35,393 nt of DNA, from NCBI GenBank assembly GCA_964655775.1, contig CAZZNQ010000038.1, forward strand, positions 1 through 35,393, read 5' to 3'. The notes beneath the pieces are model-generated. The model saw only the letters and a list, made by a program, of their open reading frames with translations. It did no database searches and had not been told where the DNA came from. This document shows, piece after piece, positions 25,001 to 30,993 of the stretch (the first letter of the stretch is position 1; each line of letters begins with the position of its first letter). Source of the stretch: CAZZNQ01 sp964655775. GTDB lineage: Bacteria > Planctomycetota > Brocadiia > SM23-32. The position numbers and the translations under genes are program-made.

Positions 25001-26040
25001 TAGAGCATCCCGTTGGACGCAGCCGCGAAGACGTGGTGAACTCCCGTGATGCCGTCCAAGTGTCCGAAGATGACGCGGACTTCCGGCGAGCCCGGCCCCG
25101 GGTGCAGGCCGGCAACCGTCTTGACCCACTTGCCCGTGGCATCGTCCCGCGCCCAGACCAGCACCTTGCCCGGATCGAGGAGCCCCCCGACGCCGCAGAG
25201 CAGAATGGCGACCGGCGGATCCAACGTCTGCCCGTTCGCATCGGTCGTGAACGTGACGGAACAGAGGCTGCCGGCACGCCCGCCCTCCTGGCCGAAGTTC
25301 GCCTCTACTTCCCAGGGATCGGCCGCAGACCGCTTCACGACGATCGACGGCCCCGGCCAGGGCGCGCGCGTGCGGTCATGGTTCCAGCCACTGAGGGTCG
25401 CGAAGAGCATGCCCCGGTGGGTCTCCAGGTGCATGCACTCGGTCCCCGTGATCAGGGCGCCGTTGCGATCGCTTTCGCCGGTGGGAAGGTCGCGGGTGAA
25501 ACGCAGGTTCAGCAGCGGGTCGCCGGATTGCGCAGTGCGCAGCGGTTTCTGATCCCTTGTACGCGTCCAGGGCTCGTAGATACTGGGATTGGCTTTTGCG
25601 GCCTCCTTAGCCAGCAAGTCGCGATGATAGCGCCGGGCTTCCCGAACAGACACGCGACCATCGGCGTTGCGGTCTGCGCCGCGGATCGTCTTCGCGTCAG
25701 CCTCGTTTGCCTCGATGAAACGGTCGCCGTTCTTGTCCAGATCACCGAACCACTTCCTGAAGTCCCCTGTGGTGGCTGTCGCCGGCTCACCCGTCGAAGA
25801 CGGATCGCTGACATACTGCTGGGCTTCCTCGAGCGTCACCACGCCGTCGCCGTCACGGTCCATGCGGCCGAGCCAGCGCGCCCCGCCGACCTCCTGGCGT
25901 GTCACTTGTCCGTCAGCATTGCGGTCGAGTTGCCGGAAGCGCTGCTCGATCCTTCGGTCGGCTTGCCTTGGGACCTGCTCGGCGCACATTGCCGATGCGC
26001 CGAACAACGCCAGCAAGGTTGCGGTCAGACCGGCTCTCAT
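22084..26040 (-). CDS. Secreted four-EF-hand protein with BD-FAE-type esterase between two AWIYRG domains
   Basis: The 1318-residue product has a signal peptide (about 1-20). Four EF-hand loops lie between residues 38 and 134 (LDRNADGQVTRQE, MDRDGDGVVTLEE, LDKNGDRFIEANE, ADRNADGRVSVRE). The first copy of the unrecognised domain covers about 177-611. An alpha/beta-hydrolase of the BD-FAE/HSL type covers about 640-893, with the oxyanion motif HGGGW at 670, nucleophile S743 in GHSAG and a candidate catalytic His in DRSHGE. The second copy covers about 900-1318 and ends TAWIYRGTL. BD-FAE enzymes remove acetyl, feruloyl or similar esters from polysaccharides; the actual ester is unknown. ATG 26040 lies 6 nt after GGAGG and directly after the stop of the sulfatase gene, so translation is probably coupled. 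A GTG at 26043 is less well spaced. Confidence 0.86.
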   Translation of the reverse strand: MRAGLTATLLALFGASAMCAEQVPRQADRRIEQRFRQLDRNADGQVTRQEVGGARWLGRMDRDGDGVVTLEEAQQYVSDPSSTGEPATATTGDFRKWFGDLDKNGDRFIEANEADAKTIRGADRNADGRVSVREARRYHRDLLAKEAAKANPSIYEPWTRTRDQKPLRTAQSGDPLLNLRFTRDLPTGESDRNGALITGTECMHLETHRGMLFATLSGWNHDRTRAPWPGPSIVVKRSAADPWEVEANFGQEGGRAGSLCSVTFTTDANGQTLDPPVAILLCGVGGLLDPGKVLVWARDDATGKWVKTVAGLHPGPGSPEVRVIFGHLDGITGVHHVFAAASNGMLYRGAYAPGAPGRVAWETTAEWSGRERRFMAAAEAGGSVYLTVDLEPTKPENGGLFRRVDGPEPTWERVTGWTWSHPNPDTQRPWFGMRGLPALPDGTLLGAREHPGAIDRIDPRLPEGERRGVEFDVRSALMDLWQIPDDGRGGMALIAYNDMLPVRHPLNGELVHLIALGTRHPGGGTFRNPNQMGASAWYLVRYGAGDYGLGRVFDPAHPIPNRESGGLRATRTIRPSPFPEEAGRVWYFAGFDAFGGPSHLNTAWIYRGELPDQTAHDEATAQSARGPGAPVATGRIATSMDVEYGVHDAQRLDIYAPKNAEGLPVMVYIHGGGWRRGDKSAVGQKAEFFTNLGWVFVSMNYQLLPEGKHPANVQDVARALAWVRDHVAEHGGDPDQIFLMGHSAGAHLAALVATDGRHLQAVGEDLSILKGVVALDTNTYDLPTLMQSRAAAFYGQIFGDDPEVWRDATPVTHVAAGKGIPPFLICYSRGMREQSNPTRKAQAEAFASKLRAARIPAEVVDASDRSHGEINAWFGDEGDVKVTGRAIAFLTRESEDRAATGIRFTRDYEPGTRDRKGQFMGGVELMRLVSHGGSLFAALGYATDLPGDDPSPGAQILVKRGPDEPWEVEQNFPGALRVNAMESVTFRTDYTGQALAAPVVLLVAEASSAFALRRESSPLSCVVRDDSSGRWEECPISTRAPRAYVRAFGVHRDRRTGVDRIFAGTGAGEIYSGAYDPDSPGGIRWDAEPEYTNPNFEGGSFKRVSAFCEANGEAYCSVAPRLVRRIDGAQPAWEEVFTWDVDEGKYGAGLRGITAVRMPGEDHEVIVGSRERPGRILRIDPKDGFRVEVELDSRAFLRQQWGVRPIGGGLTAYNRFVPGRHPGSGEPVHWVTVAAIRPGDMNAAWLIIRNADASYEVVRIFDSSLRDHPRLISTRTVEIAPWSDSEIYTGGYDLWGNNRRNHNTAWIYRGTLQGGDSR

Positions 26041-26043
26041 CAC

Positions 26044-27600
26044 TCACCTCCCGAATGCGTTCCTGGCTTCCTCGAGCGTCACCTTGCCGTCGCGATTTGC
26101 GTCCATGTGGTCGAAGAGCTGGCGGCGCTGCACCTCGTCTCGCGTCAAAAGGCCGTCGCCGTCGCGATCGAGCTGGCGGAACCGCTGCTCAACAGACCGG
26201 TCCTGTTGACGCTTCTGTTCGCCTCCAAACGACTTGCGGACCCAGAGGGGCTCAGCCATCTGAGCGTTCCATTGCTCGTAGGCTTGCCCCAACTTCCGGA
26301 GCACGTCGGGCTCTTGCTGTGCCAGATCGCGTTGCTCGGCGATGTCCGCTACCAGATCGTACAGCTCAGGCGATTGCTGGCGCCGTATGACGAGCTTCCA
26401 CCGGCCCTTGCGCACGGCGGCTTGCTGGCCCATTCGCCAGAAGAGCGTCTCGTGCGGGATGCCGGTGTGGCGGCCGGTCAGGAAGGGAAGCAAGTCCACG
26501 CCGTCCAGCTTGGCCCCGGATGCGGAGCCGACGCCCGCGGCCTCCAAGGCGGTAGGAAGCACGTCGAGGGTGCTGACTGGTTGGCGGTAGACTTGTCCGG
26601 CTGGCAGGCGGCCTTTCCACTGCATCAGGAACGGGATGCGGATGCCGCCTTCGTACATCTGGGCCTTGCCACCGCGAAGCGGCTTGTTGCTGGCCATGGT
26701 CTGGGCTGTAGGCCCCCCGTTGTCGCTGATGAAGAAGACCAGCGTGTTCTCTTCCAGGCCGGCCCGGCGGAGTGCGCCCAGGATAGCGCCCACGGCGTGG
26801 TCCATGGCCGAGAGCATCGCCGCAAACGTGCGCCGCTTCTCATCGCGGATGTGACCGAACCGGCTCAGGTATCTCTCGGTCGCCTCCAGCGGTGAGTGCA
26901 CAGCATTGAAGGGCACGTACAGGAAGAACGGTTCTGCCCTGTGGCGGTCGATGAACGCGACTGCCTCGCGGGCGGAGGCGTCCGTCAGATACTCACCTTC
27001 CTCCACCGGTTCGAAACCTCTCCGTATTGGGTCTTTGAGCCGCGATCGCCGTCTCGACGGAAGATACGAATGCGCCCCGTGCAGGAATCCGAAGAACTCG
27101 TCGAAGCCACGATTGACCGGATTCTGCTTTTCCAGCATGCCCAGGTGCCACTTGCCGACCATGCCGGTGGCGTAGCCCGCCGCCTTCAAGTGATCGGCGA
27201 TGGTCTTCTCCGAGAGCGGCAGTCCGGCCTCGGGGGCGGCGCCTGGATTGTGTTCGTGGCCGAAACGCTGCTGGTAGCGGCCTGTGAGCAACCCCGCTCG
27301 CGACGGGCTGCACACCGGGGCCGTGACATAGCCATCGGTAAAGCGCGCGCCGGCGGCCGCGATCGCGTCCATGTGCGGCGTCGGGATATCCGTGCACCCA
27401 TGGCAGCCCATATCGGCGTAGCCCTGGTCATCGGAGAAGATCAGGACGATGTTGGGCTTGCGTATTGGCCCCCTGGCGGCCCCAGTGGCGAGAAGGGACC
27501 GGGGGAGCGCAAGGCCTGCCGCCCCAGCGCAGGCCATCTCGAGGAAACGCCGCCGGGTGCAGTGACTCGCTACCAGGGCTGGCGTCCGATTCTTTCTCAT
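26044..27600 (-). CDS. Tat-exported type I sulfatase with C-terminal EF-hand pair
   Basis: The 518-residue product has a twin-arginine signal (TRRRFLEMACAGAAGLALP). The sulfatase core starts at PNIVLIFSDDQGYADMG with metal-binding Asp residues. The formylglycine site is C97-S-P-S-R101, a Cys-type site that needs maturation by FGE or anSME. GKWHLG and ISDNGGP are further family motifs. The core resembles arylsulfatase A/N-acetylgalactosamine-sulfatase types (S1). After the sulfatase C-terminus two EF-hand loops are appended (about 478-489 and 500-511), in the same wording as in the downstream genes. The frame is open to 28008, but GGGAGG before the ATG at 27600 and the Tat signal fix the start. 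It is the first gene of the eight-gene run. The substrate sulfate ester cannot be told. Confidence 0.92.
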   Translation of the reverse strand: MRKNRTPALVASHCTRRRFLEMACAGAAGLALPRSLLATGAARGPIRKPNIVLIFSDDQGYADMGCHGCTDIPTPHMDAIAAAGARFTDGYVTAPVCSPSRAGLLTGRYQQRFGHEHNPGAAPEAGLPLSEKTIADHLKAAGYATGMVGKWHLGMLEKQNPVNRGFDEFFGFLHGAHSYLPSRRRSRLKDPIRRGFEPVEEGEYLTDASAREAVAFIDRHRAEPFFLYVPFNAVHSPLEATERYLSRFGHIRDEKRRTFAAMLSAMDHAVGAILGALRRAGLEENTLVFFISDNGGPTAQTMASNKPLRGGKAQMYEGGIRIPFLMQWKGRLPAGQVYRQPVSTLDVLPTALEAAGVGSASGAKLDGVDLLPFLTGRHTGIPHETLFWRMGQQAAVRKGRWKLVIRRQQSPELYDLVADIAEQRDLAQQEPDVLRKLGQAYEQWNAQMAEPLWVRKSFGGEQKRQQDRSVEQRFRQLDRDGDGLLTRDEVQRRQLFDHMDANRDGKVTLEEARNAFGR

Positions 27601-27641
27601 GCTCCGGGCCTCCCAAGGTGTGGCACAGTGCCGGTGGTTCT

Positions 27642-27671
27642 GGTGTACACTTAAACGGGCCAAGTCTGCAA
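27642..27671 (-). promoter_or_regulatory. Candidate promoter of the island operon
   Basis: On the minus strand TTGCAG (27666-27671), an 18-bp spacer and TACACC (27642-27647) lie about 40 bp before the sulfatase start. The boxes resemble the better promoter at 28406-28434 (TTGACG, TACACT). The match is moderate. Confidence 0.4.
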
Positions 27672-27917
27672 AACCTGTGCTGGCTGAACGGCCAAGTTCT
27701 GCCGGACTGCCCTTGGTGCACGCAAGTGCTGGGATGGTGGCGGCCGTCCGGGGAGTGTTGGGTGTACGTCGATTACGGAGGGGGGGGGCAGGAAGGAGGG
27801 TGACTAACGCTCGATCGGTGCCATGGAGGTCCGGGAGGACGTGAATGGCACAGGGATCGGCAGTGCGTGCAGCGCGCCGGCCGTCGGCGCTCGTGCATCC
27901 AACCAGGGGATAGAAAC

Positions 27918-27928
27918 GGGGACAGATG
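27918..27928 (+). repeat. Right copy of 11-bp repeat GGGGACAGATG
   Basis: This is an exact copy, same orientation, of 6491-6501. It lies 138 bp inside the tRNA fragment at the right end of the island. Confidence 0.4.
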
Positions 27929-28065
27929 ACTGCGGTCAAGCAATGCCAAGACGCCGGAAGTACTCTCACGACTTCTGACGGAAAGGATTGTCTGGAAATG
28001 ACTTGCACTGACGCCGTTTGACGCGACCTGAGTTCTTTGTCTTTGGGAAATCCGGAAAACCGGAA

Positions 28066-28110
28066 TTCCTAAACCGCAGGTCCCGTGTTCGAGTCACGGC
28101 GGGCGTACCA
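28066..28110 (+). pseudogene. Displaced tRNA-Arg 3' fragment (right island junction)
   Basis: The 45 nt align without gaps to 6374-6418, the 3' part of tRNA-Arg(CCU). TTCCTAAACCGCAGG, GTTCGAGTC and CGGGCGTACCA are identical. Seven bases differ. One is in the variable loop. The other six form three compensated pairs of the T-stem (CCGTG/CACGG here, GCAGG/CCTGC there). Upstream of the anticodon loop there is no anticodon-stem partner, D-arm or acceptor strand, so it cannot be a tRNA. It is the expected remnant of a tRNA 3' end pushed to the far junction by integration. Confidence 0.85.
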
Positions 28111-28405
28111 CCCCCTCCACCTCGGCAGCCAGAGTTCCAGGTGTGTGCGACGCACCGGTGGTCGTTCTCGTTCCGAATGACAATGCCGAGTGACGCCGGA
28201 TCGCTCGCGGCATGGACAGGCGCGCTACGGCCATCGCCGTCCTGTTGACCATCCTGCTGCCTCTGTCGCTCGGGCTGACGGGTGGTCTGCGGACGAGCAC
28301 CAACCGATGGCGTGCCCGCTGGGGTGCCTGACCAGTACAGCATCCGTGTGCGGCGAGCGTTCCTGGGGGGGCCGGACTGACCGGGAACGGGAACCGGCTT
28401 TCGAG
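28111..28405. other. Region right of the island junction
   Basis: Between the tRNA fragment and the promoter of the HEAT-like gene there is only one small candidate ORF (28212-28331). Nothing else is recognised. If the island model holds, this sequence was originally directly downstream of the tRNA-Arg gene. Confidence 0.4.
28212..28331 (+). CDS. Possible 39-residue hydrophobic peptide
   Basis: ATG at 28212 opens a short frame with two Arg then a hydrophobic stretch (ATAIAVLLTILLPLSLGL), then an Arg-rich end WRARWGA. The shape is that of a single-span membrane peptide or a signal peptide of a lost gene. No good Shine-Dalgarno is visible and nothing like it is recognised, so it may not be translated. 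Confidence 0.22.
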   Translation: MDRRATAIAVLLTILLPLSLGLTGGLRTSTNRWRARWGA

Positions 28406-28434
28406 TTGACGACGCCGAAACCGAGTACTACACT
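28406..28434 (+). promoter_or_regulatory. Sigma70-type promoter of the HEAT-like gene
   Basis: TTGACG at 28406-28411, a 17-bp spacer and TACACT at 28429-28434 lie about 90 bp before the start codon. Both boxes are close to the consensus and the spacing is optimal. This is the best promoter in the window. Confidence 0.65.
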
Positions 28435-28525
28435 CGGATGTCTTAGGCTCCGGTTGGGAAGTGTGCGGGCTCTGTAGTCTTGGAGGCGGGAGAAGCGGCT
28501 CTGGCATTCTCGTGGGGGAACGACG

Positions 28526-30592
28526 GTGTTGCGAGAGATAATCGTTACGACGGTGCTGATGGTCTGCTGTGTAGCGCCCGGCCACGCTAGCGACGGGGCC
28601 GCACTTCCGGAGGCGCTCCGGGAGGCCTTCCTCAGGGTCGATGATCTTGGTCTTGCCCAGATCGCCGACGCCGACTTCGTGAAAGTGTCCCTGGAAGAAG
28701 CCTGGGCCGGGCGACGCTCCGAGGGAATCTCACGCACGGGTTGGCGGCTGGCGGCCGACGATGACTCTGTGACCGTCCTCCAACAAGGCGTCATGCCCGA
28801 AGTCTATAGGAAGACAGGGACGACGGTCGCACCCGCGAGTTGGAATCCCGATGTCCTGACACTGAATTCGGTCGAGAAGGCCGATTTCGAGGCGTTGTGC
28901 GAAGAGCTGCTTACGCCCGTGGACGTGAACAGCGAAGAGTACTTGCGCAGTCGTATCTACCGCCCGGGGCCTTCCTACCGTTTTCTCGTCGCCTATGCCG
29001 CGTGGAGGAAGGGGATGCGCGGTTACTGCGAGCCTATAGTCGTTGGAGATCCGGACTACGAGGGCGACATGGACGCCTTCATCAAGAATGCTTTTGAGGA
29101 CATGGCGTGGGTCCAGTACCTCCGCAGCGTAAACCTGCTGATGTACGCCGACCGAAGGGACGTGCTCGCCAACCTGCGCCTCGTGACCCGGATTCTGCCG
29201 AAGGGAAAGCACGCGGACCAGGCCCGGGAACTTATCGCGCAGCTGGAGCCGCTCGTCTCTGGGGAGACACCCGAGGCCGACGCCGAAGAAGTCGAACCTG
29301 GACGGGCTTCGTCAAAGGCCGACCGGATCGCGCTCTGCATCTCACAGCTCAGAGATCTGCACTGTATCCAGATCAGCCAGCCGGGCCGGATCGGGCTCTA
29401 CGACGGTATCGTGGTGACGAAGTCGGGTCCGCCGCCCGAGCAATGGCCCCAAGCTATGCGGTTCGGCTCGGCGAAGTTGCCGACTTCCCGGCTCAAAGCG
29501 ATGGGCTTCGACGCCGTGCCGGCCCTCATCGAAGCCCTCGATGACGAAACGCCTACCCGCACCGTCTATCACTGGCGGGACTTTGCCGATCACCGGCTTG
29601 TGTGGCGGGTGTCCGACTTCGCATGGGGACTCCTGCGCGAGATCACCGATCAGAGCCTCGGCGAGAAACGCTCCGTAGGGTTCACGTTCAGCTACATGAA
29701 CGCCGGGCAGAAGAGCAAAGTACGCGCGGACATTCGCGCATGGTACGACGCCGTGCGTAACATGTCCGAAGACGACCGGATGTTCACGTTGTTCAGTAGC
29801 GACCAGTTTGACGACTGGATCGCGGCGGGCGAGTATTTCCTGAAGAAGGGCGACCTGCGGGCCGTCGACCCCTTGTTGGAAAACCTTCGTCTGGCCGGCA
29901 ACTTCAGGAAGGGCGACCTCTGTGAGCTCATCGGCCGTTTCGGTGACCCCCGGGCAATCGCCCCGATCCGGCGAATCATGGATACCGCAGGGGAACCCTC
30001 CGATCGGATCAGCGCGGCCATAGGGCTCTGGGATCTGGGTGACGATTCGGGGGTGCCACTGGCCATCGAGTACGTCTCGGCAAAGGATCAGCCCTATGGC
30101 GGATGGGAGGAGCCCGTGTGGTTCCTGATGCGCACGCGCCGTGCTGACGCAATGGAGGCCCTGCAGTCCACGCTCTTGCACGCGAATGGACGGCGGGCAG
30201 GCGATGTCCTGGACGCCATCAACCGGTCCGTTACGGGCAATCTGTGGTCAGAATGGTGCCGACCCGCCGGGTGCGTGGAGATCTGCCCGGTTCTGGTTGC
30301 CGCCATGGACCGCACCGCGCTCACCGGCCACACTTACAACGACACCGAGATGCGGGTGAAGGATCTCGCCGCCCAGGCCTTTGCTAGCTTGCGTGTCGGC
30401 GCTCGGCGGCGCAGATTGCCGGCCCCGTTCGCCGGGAGAGGGCTATTCGACCCGTTGGAGTCAAGCGAGGCAAAACGTGATCTGCAGATCGAGACGCTCA
30501 AGAAGTGGTACCTCGATAACGAGGCGAGGCTGATGTGGGACGAGGCCCGCCACGTGCTTGTTCTGGAGCCCGCCCCGAGCGACGGCAAATGA
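28526..30592 (+). CDS. Secreted HEAT-like repeat protein of unknown function
   Basis: The 688-residue product has a Sec signal peptide (VTTVLMVCCVAPGHAS, cut near residue 22). The middle part (about 80-270) is alpha-helical with no recognised motif. From about 330 there are HEAT/Armadillo-like segments around FGDPRAIAPIRRIMD and ALIEALDDETP, which suggest a protein-binding solenoid. No enzymatic motif is seen. The start is GTG at 28526 after GTGGGGGAACGACG, with the promoter at 28406-28434. It is the first recognised gene right of the island junction and appears monocistronic: 401 bp without a recognised gene separate it from the GH3 gene. Similar large secreted HEAT-repeat proteins are frequent in Planctomycetes and usually have no known role. 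Confidence 0.75.
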   Translation: MLREIIVTTVLMVCCVAPGHASDGAALPEALREAFLRVDDLGLAQIADADFVKVSLEEAWAGRRSEGISRTGWRLAADDDSVTVLQQGVMPEVYRKTGTTVAPASWNPDVLTLNSVEKADFEALCEELLTPVDVNSEEYLRSRIYRPGPSYRFLVAYAAWRKGMRGYCEPIVVGDPDYEGDMDAFIKNAFEDMAWVQYLRSVNLLMYADRRDVLANLRLVTRILPKGKHADQARELIAQLEPLVSGETPEADAEEVEPGRASSKADRIALCISQLRDLHCIQISQPGRIGLYDGIVVTKSGPPPEQWPQAMRFGSAKLPTSRLKAMGFDAVPALIEALDDETPTRTVYHWRDFADHRLVWRVSDFAWGLLREITDQSLGEKRSVGFTFSYMNAGQKSKVRADIRAWYDAVRNMSEDDRMFTLFSSDQFDDWIAAGEYFLKKGDLRAVDPLLENLRLAGNFRKGDLCELIGRFGDPRAIAPIRRIMDTAGEPSDRISAAIGLWDLGDDSGVPLAIEYVSAKDQPYGGWEEPVWFLMRTRRADAMEALQSTLLHANGRRAGDVLDAINRSVTGNLWSEWCRPAGCVEICPVLVAAMDRTALTGHTYNDTEMRVKDLAAQAFASLRVGARRRRLPAPFAGRGLFDPLESSEAKRDLQIETLKKWYLDNEARLMWDEARHVLVLEPAPSDGK

Positions 30593-30993
30593 ACCTAATC
30601 CGGCGGGGAGCGACCCTCCCGCAGTCTGCGCCTTCACGGGTTTGGTGCGCCTGTTGCAGACGGAAGGGAGAAGGGGCCTGCTGCTGTCTCGCAAATGGCG
30701 GACGGGGTCTGGACCGCCAGCCGCCGCTCCCCCAGCCACGGGGAAGGCATTGATCAGTCGTCGGCTCATCCATATACTGGCGGGCCAGGTCGACCACAGC
30801 CCGTGTCAACTTCGGGGAGCCCAGAGACAAGCGCCTTACACCTGCGTTGCGCATTGCGTCCGCGGCGGTTCTGTTATGTGCCCCGAACGTGGCCGCCCGG
30901 TATCTCTGGTGAGACAATGTGTTCCAGGAAGACGCAATCCGCCTTGCTCCCCCGGTGCACGCCGGGCATCTACACAGCCACGGAGGCCGTCGC
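30593..30993. other. Intergenic region before the GH3 gene
   Basis: The 401 bp contain a possible terminator hairpin at the left end and the Shine-Dalgarno CGGAGG of the GH3 gene at the right end. I find no convincing promoter or small gene in between. Confidence 0.4.
30603..30622 (+). terminator. Weak candidate terminator hairpin
   Basis: GGGAG pairs with CTCCC around a five-base loop just after the HEAT-like gene, and the stem can extend by two pairs past a bulge. No T-tract follows, so intrinsic termination is doubtful. Confidence 0.25.

Larger units (their letters stand above)
27601..28065. other. Upstream region of the island operon
   Basis: These 465 bp hold the likely operon promoter (27642-27671), a run of nine Gs at 27780-27788 and the right copy of GGGGACAGATG at 27918. 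ORFs here look like noise and I recognise no gene. Confidence 0.4.
6374..28110. mobile_element. Putative genomic island integrated in tRNA-Arg(CCU), 21.7 kb
   Basis: The left boundary is the 3' half of the intact tRNA-Arg (from 6374). The right boundary is a 45-nt tRNA-Arg 3' piece in the same orientation at 28066-28110. Both start at the first base of the anticodon loop, a usual crossover site for tyrosine integrases. A decayed integrase C-terminus lies about 260 bp inside the left end, the usual position. The cargo is a single eight-gene minus-strand run, while flanking genes are oriented independently. An 11-bp repeat GGGGACAGATG lies near both ends (6491 and 27918). There is no intact recombinase, relaxase or replication gene, so the element is presumably no longer mobile. 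Base composition does not obviously differ by eye from the flanks. Known: tRNA-targeted islands displace the old tRNA 3' end to the far junction. Inferred: that this happened here. Confidence 0.75.

Noticed and set aside
7082..27600. A cellulosome-like dockerin/cohesin system
   Set aside because: The EF-hand pairs resemble dockerin loops but follow the ordinary planctomycete EF-hand wording, and no cohesin domain is visible. It is kept only as an analogy.
27780..27788. A G-run of nine as a phase-variation tract or G-quadruplex
   Set aside because: It lies well upstream of the operon promoter, in no gene, and only one long G-run is present.
28030..28110. A second complete tRNA-Arg
   Set aside because: Only the part from the anticodon loop onward is present. 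The bases before it do not pair with ACCGC, and there is no D-arm or acceptor 5' strand.
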